Source: Spirochaeta sp. (GTDB lineage: Bacteria > Spirochaetota > Spirochaetia > UBA9216). From it: a stretch of DNA of 5,207 nt. Shown in pieces: positions 1 through 5,207 of the stretch. The notes under the pieces were generated by a model. The model was given only the letters and a program-made list of their open reading frames with translations, ran no database searches and was not told the DNA's origin. The stretch lies in contig DMKD01000202.1 in NCBI GenBank assembly GCA_003454605.1, positions 1 to 5,207 of the forward strand, in the 5' to 3' direction. Both the position numbers and the translations under genes were made by a program. Position 1 is the first letter of the stretch, and the number at the start of each line of letters is the position of its first letter.

Positions 1-2
1 GA

Positions 3-80
3 GGCATTTTAGCTTTTTTAGGCGGCTGTAGTCAACGAGAGAACAATTATGCCGTTATATTAAAAAACCTATCCGGATAA
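3..80 (+). CDS. Possible C-terminal end of a very small lipoprotein, 5' end outside the window
   Basis: A plus-strand frame open at the window edge runs 25 codons to a TAA at 78-80. Its translation begins with a hydrophobic stretch, then FLGGC, which matches a signal peptidase II lipobox (L-G-G-C, Cys codon at 27-29), then a short polar and hydrophobic tail ending NLSG. If real, the mature lipoprotein would be only about 17 residues, in the size range of entericidin-like or lysis-type lipopeptides. Alternatively it is the remains of a longer lipoprotein cut by a stop, or chance, since a 25-codon open frame is not rare. No start codon or ribosome binding site is visible. The stop lies inside the stem of the terminator used by the opposite strand. 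Function unknown. Confidence 0.3.
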   Translation, partial: GILAFLGGCSQRENNYAVILKNLSG

Positions 81-90
81 CCGGACAGGT
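61..90 (-). terminator. Intrinsic terminator of the protease-lipoprotein unit
   Basis: Read on the minus strand, a 10-pair stem (arms 81-90 and 67-76) closes a four-base TTAT loop and is followed directly by a run of T (complement of A at 62-67). The one imperfect position, A71/C86, becomes a G-U pair in minus-strand RNA but an A-C mismatch in plus-strand RNA. There is no T run on the plus side. The structure therefore favours termination of minus-strand transcription, 17 bases after the lipoprotein stop codon. Confidence 0.88.
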
Positions 91-107
91 AAATTGAAAT
101 TTGTTAT

Positions 108-1040
108 TTAATAGGATAATTCCTGGGTATATAGGGTTTTGATATCCTCTTCACCCTTCCGGGAATCAAAAACCGTCCAGATTTCATTGACCAGCCTTGC
201 TGCAGTATCAAATTCACGCTCAATCTCAAAATTCATCACAAGATCATTTTGAAATCTCTCTACAACCTCTACTCCCATCTCAATAAGCTTGTCCGCCTTC
301 ACTTCCCAATTAAAAATAAAAGTAGTTTCTTCGCTTATCATAGACTTCATACCGAAAAATCCCGCCAGAGCAGAATCATCGTAAAGATCAGCACCTTCTC
401 TGTATTTCTCTCTGGAATAGTAAAATCTCTGCAGCAGGATATTGCCGTATCCTGTTGTTAAGACACTGTCATTATCGAATCCTGTATAATAGTCAAAAGA
501 ATTATCAGATTCCACAAATTTGCCATCAATACTAAAGGGGACATCAAAATTCCCCAAGTCCATCGTCCATGTTTCATACATAGGCTGAAACAGAAGCAAG
601 TTAAATAGTTTTCTGTAGAAAACAGGAACTGAAGTGTATTCAGGAATATCTCCCTCATTATCTACCGGAAGGAGATCGTATTCTACCTCAAGATATACAA
701 CACCGTTTAACGCGGCAGATTCAGGAAGAACAACATCTCCTATTCTCTGGTAGGTTATGACATATTCATTAAAATCAATTCTACCGTTCATATCCTTTGT
801 ATACTGGGTTTGAATGTGCTTAATAACATTCCCATCCTGATCATAGACAAATTCATCATCAAAGGTCTGATATAACTCATCACTCTTATAATCCGTCTTT
901 TTTGTCTGCTTAACAGATTTTGCGCCGTCCGTGTAAAACCCGACATAATCAGGACTAGCACTGTAGTCGATACTCGTACAGCCCACAGCCAGTAAGGTCG
1001 CAGCTGATACGAGTAAAAGTAGAATTCTTTTGTAATGCAT
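108..1040 (-). CDS. Lipoprotein of unrecognised family (310 aa)
   Basis: I do not recognise the family. The N-terminus is a clear lipoprotein signal: basic residues (H-Y-K-R), a Leu-rich core at residues 6-19, and a lipobox LAVGC with the acylated Cys at residue 21. The +2 residue is Thr, not Asp; E. coli sorting rules may not apply in spirochaetes. The mature part is acidic and rich in Tyr, Phe and Asp, with alternating hydrophobic/polar stretches that suggest beta structure (for example residues 62-80 and 113-124). It has no further obvious membrane span, no tandem repeats and no catalytic motif I can name. The ATG at 1038-1040 has a good AAGGAG ribosome binding site six bases upstream. The gene begins 37 bases after the protease stop codon and is followed by a strong terminator, so it is probably the last gene of a two-gene operon. 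By inference, the product works in the same envelope compartment as the protease. Confidence 0.85.
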   Translation of the reverse strand: MHYKRILLLLVSAATLLAVGCTSIDYSASPDYVGFYTDGAKSVKQTKKTDYKSDELYQTFDDEFVYDQDGNVIKHIQTQYTKDMNGRIDFNEYVITYQRIGDVVLPESAALNGVVYLEVEYDLLPVDNEGDIPEYTSVPVFYRKLFNLLLFQPMYETWTMDLGNFDVPFSIDGKFVESDNSFDYYTGFDNDSVLTTGYGNILLQRFYYSREKYREGADLYDDSALAGFFGMKSMISEETTFIFNWEVKADKLIEMGVEVVERFQNDLVMNFEIEREFDTAARLVNEIWTVFDSRKGEEDIKTLYTQELSY

Positions 1041-1046
1041 TTATAG

Positions 1047-1052
1047 CTCCTT
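1047..1052 (-). promoter_or_regulatory. Ribosome binding site of the lipoprotein gene
   Basis: AAGGAG on the minus strand, six bases before the ATG at 1038-1040. This fixes the start so that the complete lipoprotein signal peptide is included. Confidence 0.8.
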
Positions 1053-1054
1053 AT

Positions 1055-1074
1055 CCCCGTATTTTTTTCCGGGG
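1055..1074 (-). other. Small intercistronic hairpin between protease and lipoprotein genes
   Basis: On the minus strand CCCCG and CGGGG pair as a five-base GC stem around a ten-base A-rich loop. It lies just after the protease stop codon and immediately before the lipoprotein ribosome binding site. The A-rich loop and the lack of a T run after the stem argue against a terminator. It could affect message stability or the relative translation of the two genes, but it is short and may be incidental. Confidence 0.35.
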
Positions 1075-1077
1075 TTA

Positions 1078-2178
1078 TTACCACAATAAAAATTTCTTCC
1101 TGAGTTCAATCTCTACCTGTTGATTCAGTTCTTCAGTGACTTCATAAAACTCAAGTTTCTCGTTGTATCCTGCTGCAGAAAGCCGTATTCGAAGAATACT
1201 TCCTGCCGGAAACTGTACAGAAACCGGAGCTTTCCCCAGGTCCTTATTGTTTATGGATACATCAGCCTTCAAAGGATCGACGCTGATTTCAATCACAGGA
1301 TTGTCATTAATTTCCTTCTGAAGACTTAGATCGATATTTTCAGGAGGGACTTCCCACGGACCGATCTTTTCATCGATAATTTCGAGTCCCTTTTTCTCAA
1401 TTCTCAGATTATATTCACGATTAAAAAGTTCCTGTGTCAAAGGGGTTTTCCCCTTATATTCTCCATTTATAAATACCCATGCTCCGTCAGGATCGCTGTT
1501 TATAATTAAATCGAACTGTTTATTCTTATTCAGAAAAACTGACAACAGATTTCCAACAGGAATTGCGAGATTAAAGTTATAACCGGGTATCACAGCGGTA
1601 ATGATTCCAATCACATGACCGTCACCGTCAAGAACCGGACCTCCTGAATTACCCGGAGCAACAACCGCACTTAAATCGAGCATTCTGCCCATACCCTCAA
1701 CATTCTGGAAAGCCTGAATATATCCGGGTGTTGTTTTAAAACTCCTGCCTAACGGATACCCGATAACTAGTATTTCCTCCATCAGCCCGGGTTTTTCATT
1801 CTCAGACAACCTGAGAACTGCCGGAGCATCAATTGAGAGCTTAAGCAGGCAGAGATCCTGTTCACGGTTGATCTTATCGATTGTAAGATTTTCATTTATA
1901 TTATCACCCGAGAAAGAAAACTCAGCTGAGAGGGAAACATCTTCTGAATGTTCGGCCGCAGCGACGACATGAGCGTTTGTTACCATCCGCTGATTACCGG
2001 ATACGGTTTCAATCATGAAACCGCTTCCCTGACTTATCACTGCCCCTTTATCATCAGTGACCGTTATCTTAGCAACTGCCTGCCCATACTCTTCTACAAT
2101 AGCTGCCCAGTCAACTGCGAAAAGAAATACCGCTGCAGATAAAAATAAGATAGTTGTAAGGAAAATTCTTTTTGCCAT
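1078..2178 (-). CDS. Secreted trypsin-like (S1 family) serine protease with two PEGA domains
   Basis: This 366-residue protein has an export signal (K-R, then a hydrophobic core at residues 5-20, likely cleavage near Ala21). A chymotrypsin/HtrA-like domain follows at about residues 27-217. The catalytic triad is complete: His70 in TNAHVV, Asp108 in EQDLCLLKL, and Ser178 in GNSGGP. The usual PDZ domains of DegP/HtrA are absent. Instead there are two PEGA-type beta repeats at about residues 222-285 (core DPDGAWVFINGEYKGKTPL) and 296-360 (core DPLKADVSINNKDLGKAPV, then AAGY). PEGA domains are common on surface or cell-wall proteins and are thought to bind or tether. The protease therefore probably acts outside the cytoplasmic membrane; its substrate is unknown. 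The ATG at 2176-2178 has only a weak ribosome binding site (AGAGAG), but it begins a proper signal peptide. It is the first gene of the minus-strand unit and is divergent from hflK. Confidence 0.9.
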   Translation of the reverse strand: MAKRIFLTTILFLSAAVFLFAVDWAAIVEEYGQAVAKITVTDDKGAVISQGSGFMIETVSGNQRMVTNAHVVAAAEHSEDVSLSAEFSFSGDNINENLTIDKINREQDLCLLKLSIDAPAVLRLSENEKPGLMEEILVIGYPLGRSFKTTPGYIQAFQNVEGMGRMLDLSAVVAPGNSGGPVLDGDGHVIGIITAVIPGYNFNLAIPVGNLLSVFLNKNKQFDLIINSDPDGAWVFINGEYKGKTPLTQELFNREYNLRIEKKGLEIIDEKIGPWEVPPENIDLSLQKEINDNPVIEISVDPLKADVSINNKDLGKAPVSVQFPAGSILRIRLSAAGYNEKLEFYEVTEELNQQVEIELRKKFLLW

Positions 2179-2248
2179 TTTTCTATACTCTCTGAACGAT
2201 CTATTATCATATAGTTGATATTTTGAATAAAATTTTTAACCGAATAAA

Positions 2249-2277
2249 TTATTACTATAATAGTACTTCTCTGTCAA
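2249..2277 (-). promoter_or_regulatory. Candidate promoter for the protease-lipoprotein unit
   Basis: On the minus strand a perfect -35 element TTGACA (complement of 2272-2277) is followed after 17 bases by TAATAA (complement of 2249-2254), a fair -10 element. Transcription would begin near 2242, leaving a leader of about 65 bases before the protease ATG. The -35 and the spacing are good, the -10 is only moderate, and the region is AT-rich. Confidence 0.5.
2253..2265. repeat. Perfect 13-base palindrome TACTAT-A-ATAGTA
   Basis: Two exact six-base arms flank a single central A. It lies between the -35 and -10 elements of the candidate protease promoter and overlaps the start of the -10, a position where a bound repressor would block transcription. 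The AT-rich background makes chance occurrence plausible, so its role as an operator is inference. Confidence 0.4.
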
Positions 2278-2308
2278 CACATGCAGTTTTCACAACATGA
2301 GTTTTTTC

Positions 2309-2319
2309 CTTGACTCAAG
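2309..2319. repeat. Perfect 11-base palindrome CTTGA-C-TCAAG over the hflK -35 element
   Basis: Two exact five-base arms surround a central C and contain the entire -35 hexamer TTGACT of the candidate hflK promoter. A second, interleaved inverted repeat, ACTCA at 2313-2317 and TGAGT at 2329-2333, reaches to the first base of the -10. Either could be an operator half-site arrangement, but no known regulator site is recognised. Confidence 0.4.
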
Positions 2320-2338
2320 CATGGTTCCTGAGTAATCT
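2310..2338 (+). promoter_or_regulatory. Candidate promoter for hflK-hflC
   Basis: TTGACT at 2310-2315, a 17-base spacer, and TAATCT at 2333-2338 make a sigma-70-like promoter with a good -35 and a moderate -10. A run of six T lies at 2302-2307, just upstream, and may help polymerase binding. Transcription would begin near 2345, about 45 bases before the hflK ATG. Confidence 0.5.
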
Positions 2339-2379
2339 CTATTAAAGAAGAACTAGAAAATTGAGCTTCGACAATTGAC

Positions 2380-2385
2380 AGGAGG
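2380..2385 (+). promoter_or_regulatory. Ribosome binding site that decides the hflK start
   Basis: AGGAGG lies four bases before ATG at 2390-2392. An in-frame TTG at 2375 would place this site inside the coding sequence and has no ribosome binding site of its own, so the ATG is the preferred start. Confidence 0.85.
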
Positions 2386-2389
2386 AAAT

Positions 2390-3364
2390 ATGTCAGAAAG
2401 AAATGCCGGACCCGGCGGACCTAATATCAGAATCAGACCTAGGCTTGTAGCCATCATTCTGATTGTGGTAGTTGTATTAGCTGCCGTTCTATCCAGCTTC
2501 TATATGGTGGATCAGACGGAACAGTCAGTGATTCTGCAATTCGGTCGATACAGCCGTATCACCGGCCCAGGACTACACACAAAACTTCCATTCGGAATTG
2601 AGAGAAATTACAATGTTCCAACACAAGTGATTCAGACAATGCCGTTCGGATTCAGAACACAGCAGGCGGGAGTATCAACTATCTATGATAAATCGGATTA
2701 TCCGGAAGAATCAGTCATGCTGACCGGAGACCTCAACATTGTAGACGTTGAGTGGGTTATCCAGTACCGGATTGTAGATGCGTATAAGTGGCTTTTCAAG
2801 GTTGAAAACCGTACAAAAACAATACGCGACATCTCACAGTCAGTCATTAACATGCTTGTCGGCGACAGAGCAATACTGAATGTAATGGGTTCTGAAAGAA
2901 CTACAATTTCACTCGAGTCGCAGGATCTGATGAATGATATCTTCGATGAATATAATCTCGGTATTACCGTGACTACAGTTCAGCTTAAGAACATCGTTCC
3001 GCCGATTGGAGAGGTACAGGATGCCTACGAAGATGTTAACATGGCCATCCAGGATATGGAAAAACTGATAAATGAAGGTAAGGAATCATACAACAACGAG
3101 ATTCCTCTGGCGCAGGGACAGGCTGCACAGATGATCCAGATTGCCGAGGGTTATGCGACTGAACGTGTAAATGAAGCAAAGGGTAATGTTGCAAGATTTA
3201 ATTCAGTTCTCACCGAATACCGGAAAAACAAGGACGTAACCCGTTCAAGACTTTACATAGAAATGATTGAAGATGTCTTCGGTCAGGAAGAAGGCACCGA
3301 TATTATCGATAAAAACCTCGATAACTTCCTTCCGCTCAAATCACTTCAGGGAGGTGTCCAGTGA
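2390..3364 (+). CDS. hflK: HflK, SPFH-domain modulator of FtsH protease
   Basis: In other bacteria HflK pairs with HflC in a large membrane-anchored cage around FtsH, limiting its access to membrane and cytoplasmic substrates. This 324-residue protein has a short N-terminal tail (about 18 residues, Gly/Pro/Arg-containing), one membrane segment at about 19-38, then an SPFH/Band 7 domain to about residue 210. The HflK signature is clear: MLTGDLNIVDVEWVIQYRI at 110-128, and PP (204-205) followed by DVNMAIQDMEKLINEGKESYNNEIP in two adjoining parts at 215-239. A helical, Gln/Ala/Glu-rich stretch (about 211-300) is likely coiled coil. It is shorter than E. coli HflK (about 419 residues), mainly because it lacks the long Gly-rich N-terminal extension and has a short C-terminus. 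The stop codon overlaps the hflC start. Confidence 0.93.
   Translation: MSERNAGPGGPNIRIRPRLVAIILIVVVVLAAVLSSFYMVDQTEQSVILQFGRYSRITGPGLHTKLPFGIERNYNVPTQVIQTMPFGFRTQQAGVSTIYDKSDYPEESVMLTGDLNIVDVEWVIQYRIVDAYKWLFKVENRTKTIRDISQSVINMLVGDRAILNVMGSERTTISLESQDLMNDIFDEYNLGITVTTVQLKNIVPPIGEVQDAYEDVNMAIQDMEKLINEGKESYNNEIPLAQGQAAQMIQIAEGYATERVNEAKGNVARFNSVLTEYRKNKDVTRSRLYIEMIEDVFGQEEGTDIIDKNLDNFLPLKSLQGGVQ
3349..3354 (+). promoter_or_regulatory. Ribosome binding site of hflC inside the end of hflK
   Basis: GGGAGG lies within the last codons of hflK, six bases before the GTG start at 3361-3363. It supports the GTG start and coupled translation of the two genes. Confidence 0.75.
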
Positions 3365-4341
3365 ACAAGTTAATTCGTAATATTGTAATCATATTAGTGC
3401 TGGTAATCATTATCTTTGCTGCAGGCCCATTCTACGTTCTCAATGAAGGTGAGCAGGCTGTTGTAACCAGATTCGGAGCTATTATTGATTCTAATACCGA
3501 AGCCGGGCTCAAGTTCAAGATGCCTTTTGTTGATAATGTCGTCAGATACCCCAAGAAACTTCTTTCATGGGATGGGGATGCACAGCGTATTCCTACTGCT
3601 GAGAACCAGTTTATCTGGGTTGATGCAACAGCAAGATGGCAGATTGTTGATCCGATGAAGTTCTATGAATCAGTAACAACCCTCGAGCAGGCATATGCAA
3701 GGATGGATGATGTTATCGACTCTTCAGTAAGAACCGTAATTGCAGAAAACCTTTTACGTGAAGCTGTTAGAAACTCGAACCAGATTAATGACGTCGTAGC
3801 TGAAGAACCCATTGCAGTTGAAGATGAAGAAAGCCTTAAAGCTCTTCGAAATCTGACTGTAACCGAAACACAGCTTGAACCGATTGAAAAGGGACGCGAG
3901 GCATTATCTGATGCGATGTATACCAGTGCAGCGATTATAGTTCCTCAGTACGGAATTGAGTTAATCGATATCATCATCAGACAGATTCGGTACTCAGATG
4001 ACCTTACTCAGTCTGTATTCAACAGAATGATTAAAGAACGTTCACAGGTAGCGCAGGCATATCGTTCATTCGGTGAAGGCCAGAAGGCTGAATGGCTTGG
4101 TAAACTCGACAATGACAAGCGCTCGATACTTTCCGAAGCCTATGAGAAATCAGAAAGTACTAAGGGTACTGCAGATGCCGAGGCTACAAGAATCTATTCA
4201 GAATCATACAGAGAAGATCCGGAATTCTTTGAGTTCTGGCGCTCAGTTGAATCATACCGAAAGATTATGCCGAAGTTCAACAAAACGCTCACAACAGATA
4301 TGGAGTACTTCGATTATCTGTATGAGCAGACCGGTCGATAA
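3361..4341 (+). CDS. hflC: HflC, SPFH-domain modulator of FtsH protease
   Basis: HflC is the partner of HflK in the membrane complex that regulates FtsH. At 326 residues it is close to the usual family length (E. coli about 334). One membrane anchor spans about residues 5-26, followed by the SPFH/Band 7 domain with NEGEQAVVTRFG (28-39) and VDATARWQIVDP (87-98). The typical HflC C-terminal part is intact: an ERSQVAQAYRSFGEGQKAEW helix (226-245), then GTADAEATRIYSESYREDPE (269-288) and FWRSVESYRK (292-301). An acidic segment at about 142-180 lies in the region where family members vary. The start is GTG and shares the sequence GTGA with the hflK stop, so the two are almost certainly translated together in equal amounts. 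No hflC-specific promoter was seen. Confidence 0.94.
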   Translation: MNKLIRNIVIILVLVIIIFAAGPFYVLNEGEQAVVTRFGAIIDSNTEAGLKFKMPFVDNVVRYPKKLLSWDGDAQRIPTAENQFIWVDATARWQIVDPMKFYESVTTLEQAYARMDDVIDSSVRTVIAENLLREAVRNSNQINDVVAEEPIAVEDEESLKALRNLTVTETQLEPIEKGREALSDAMYTSAAIIVPQYGIELIDIIIRQIRYSDDLTQSVFNRMIKERSQVAQAYRSFGEGQKAEWLGKLDNDKRSILSEAYEKSESTKGTADAEATRIYSESYREDPEFFEFWRSVESYRKIMPKFNKTLTTDMEYFDYLYEQTGR

Positions 4342-4352
4342 GCCGTACTCTT

Positions 4353-4369
4353 CCGGGGCAATCCCCCGG
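4353..4369 (+). terminator. First hairpin after hflC, possible weak terminator
   Basis: CCGGGG (4353-4358) pairs with CCCCGG (4364-4369) around a five-base loop, followed by the T-rich but interrupted TTGTTATATAT. It begins 11 bases after the hflC stop. It may terminate partially or protect the 3' end; the stronger terminator is next. Confidence 0.45.
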
Positions 4370-4380
4370 TTGTTATATAT

Positions 4381-4424
4381 AGAGGCCCCGCTGCCTTCCT
4401 AACAGGACTGCAGCGGGGCTTTTT
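4381..4424 (+). terminator. Strong intrinsic terminator of the hflK-hflC operon
   Basis: A ten-base GC-rich stem (GCCCCGCTGC at 4385-4394 with GCAGCGGGGC at 4410-4419) is followed by five T. Inside the loop TCCT (4397-4400) can pair with AGGA (4404-4407), lengthening the hairpin past a 2x2 internal loop. Read from the opposite strand, the stem is followed by CTCTATATATAA rather than a T run, so it would end the convergent helicase message less efficiently. Confidence 0.9.
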
Positions 4425-4457
4425 CTATGCAATAATGATAATTTTTTTAGAAAGGGA

Positions 4458-5207
4458 TTATTCTATCCGCAGACGCTTTCCGTTATGCACCTTACGCCTG
4501 AGTGCCTGGGTCAGAAAATCAACCGCACTCTTCTCTACCTGAAAACGTGTGCTCGTCGGTTGTATATCAATACGGCCGAGATCCACAGTCTTGCCGCGGG
4601 TATTCTGGTTAATCATCTTCATAAGCTCAGGCGGCGAAATTCCGTCACGTCGGCCGAGATTGATCTTCAGCCAGCTGTAATCAGCTGAATCACCACGCTC
4701 CTGTCTCCGGCCTCTGGGACGGCCTTCAGAACCTCTATGGCCTCCGGGACGACGATCATTACGTCTGTCACGTGAATAATCCCGGTTTGAACGGAAATCA
4801 AGATCATTTCCACGCTTAACGGGTTTAAGGTCCTCGAGGTTTTTATAGAAGTCAAGGAAGCGGTTGAACTCAAGCGAAACAAACTTTTTTACAAGCTCTT
4901 CACCGGTAAATCCTGCAAGTTTCTCTTCAATAACACCCATGTAGGGAGAAATCATTGATTCATCAACATTAACGTTATGAACCTTTTCAATCAACGCAAG
5001 CAACTGTGCCTCACAGATCTCCTGTTTACCGGGAATCTGGGCTTCAGATATCTTACGGCCGAGATTCTTCTCGATCCGCTTGATCCTTCCACGCTCTCTC
5101 ATATTAATTATGGAGAGTGAGATACCGGTACTTCCCGCACGTCCTGTTCGACCGCTTCGGTGATTGTATATTTCTATTTCATCAGGAAGGTCGTAGTTAA
5201 TAACATG
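4458..5207 (-). CDS. deaD: DEAD-box ATP-dependent RNA helicase, C-terminal part (DeaD/CsdA type), 5' end outside the window
   Basis: The frame stays open to the window edge, giving the last 249 residues. It starts in the second RecA-like domain: VINYDLP at residues 2-8, then motif VI, HRSGRTGRAG, at 16-25, whose arginines contact ATP. The DEAD motif and motif V lie outside. A helical region (about 40-130) leads to a very basic Arg/Gly/Asp-rich linker (about 138-172), then a DbpA-type RNA-binding domain (about 177-249, with YSWLKINLGRRDGI and the ending GKRLRIE). This arrangement is that of DeaD/CsdA and DbpA helicases, which unwind structured RNA in ribosome assembly, cold adaptation and RNA decay; the symbol is by domain resemblance only. 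The ATG at 5100-5102 is internal, since conserved helicase sequence continues upstream in frame. The gene is convergent with hflC, with 116 bases between their stops and no good terminator of its own. Confidence 0.92.
   Translation of the reverse strand, partial: HVINYDLPDEIEIYNHRSGRTGRAGSTGISLSIINMRERGRIKRIEKNLGRKISEAQIPGKQEICEAQLLALIEKVHNVNVDESMISPYMGVIEEKLAGFTGEELVKKFVSLEFNRFLDFYKNLEDLKPVKRGNDLDFRSNRDYSRDRRNDRRPGGHRGSEGRPRGRRQERGDSADYSWLKINLGRRDGISPPELMKMINQNTRGKTVDLGRIDIQPTSTRFQVEKSAVDFLTQALRRKVHNGKRLRIE

Larger units (their letters stand above)
2179..2389. promoter_or_regulatory. Divergent intergenic regulatory region between protease and hflK
   Basis: This AT-rich, non-coding stretch of 211 bases separates the two divergent units. 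It contains one candidate vegetative-type promoter per direction and two short perfect palindromes that overlap those promoters, listed separately. No convincing coding frame or RNA gene is visible in it. Confidence 0.75.

Noticed and set aside
249..461. Plus-strand open frame of 70 codons inside the lipoprotein gene
   Set aside because: It lies antisense to a well-supported gene and shows no ribosome binding site or recognisable protein features.
788..1084. Minus-strand open frame of 98 codons overlapping the lipoprotein start and protease end
   Set aside because: It is a different frame through the supported lipoprotein gene, with no recognisable product; the lipoprotein frame has the signal peptide and ribosome binding site.
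2256..2261. Perfect TATAAT on the plus strand as the hflK -10 element
   Set aside because: The base run 17 positions upstream (TTTTTA) is a poor -35, and the leader would be over 100 bases. The TTGACT/TAATCT pair nearer the gene is more convincing. A second start here cannot be excluded.
2375..2389. TTG at 2375 as the hflK start
   Set aside because: It would put the AGGAGG ribosome binding site inside the coding sequence and lacks a site of its own; ATG at 2390 is well placed.
4073..4402. Plus-strand open frame of 109 codons across the 3' end of hflC
   Set aside because: It is an off-frame shadow of conserved hflC sequence and runs through the operon terminator.
4667..4882. Minus-strand open frame of 71 codons inside the helicase gene
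   Set aside because: It is an out-of-frame reading of the helicase linker region; the supported frame gives the DbpA-type domain.
4458..5102. Helicase C-terminal region as a free-standing 214-residue protein starting at the ATG at 5100-5102
   Set aside because: The same frame continues upstream to the window edge and encodes the conserved HRSGRTGRAG motif VI and VINYDLP, so this ATG is internal.
1..5207. Mobile element, CRISPR array, tRNA or rRNA
   Set aside because: I saw no terminal repeats, transposase or integrase sequence, regularly spaced repeats, cloverleaf-like structure or rRNA sequence on either strand.

Overview
The window most likely comes from a free-living spirochaete (Spirochaetota), with moderate confidence. 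The evidence is a secreted trypsin-like protease carrying two C-terminal PEGA repeats, a long lipoprotein with no recognised family, and a compact hflK-hflC pair, a combination familiar in Spirochaeta/Treponema-type genomes. Base composition is moderately AT-rich, and nothing suggests a phage, plasmid, insertion sequence or CRISPR locus. It reads as chromosomal backbone with one unrecognised gene.

Layout from left to right. (1) Positions 1-80 hold a plus-strand reading frame open at the window edge; it could be the end of a very small lipoprotein. (2) A minus-strand unit (about 2178 down to 61) encodes a secreted S1-family serine protease with tandem PEGA domains, then a 310-residue lipoprotein, and ends in a strong intrinsic terminator. 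(3) A 211-base divergent intergenic region (2179-2389) contains a candidate promoter for each direction, and each promoter overlaps a perfect short palindrome. (4) A plus-strand operon, hflK-hflC, has a 4-base GTGA stop/start overlap and is followed by two hairpins, the second a strong terminator. (5) A convergent minus-strand gene runs off the right edge. It is the C-terminal part of a DEAD-box RNA helicase of the DeaD/CsdA type, with motif VI, an Arg/Gly-rich linker and a DbpA-type RNA-binding domain.

How the genes may work together. HflK and HflC are membrane-anchored SPFH proteins that in other bacteria assemble around the FtsH protease and restrain it. The divergent unit encodes an exported serine protease and an exported lipoprotein. 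The shared intergenic region therefore sits between two sets of envelope proteolysis genes, which suggests, but does not show, an envelope quality-control locus. The helicase probably belongs to a separate RNA-metabolism unit.

I found no clear undescribed system. The most useful leads are the divergent protease/lipoprotein versus hflKC arrangement with its palindromes, the unrecognised lipoprotein, and the possible tiny lipoprotein at the left edge.
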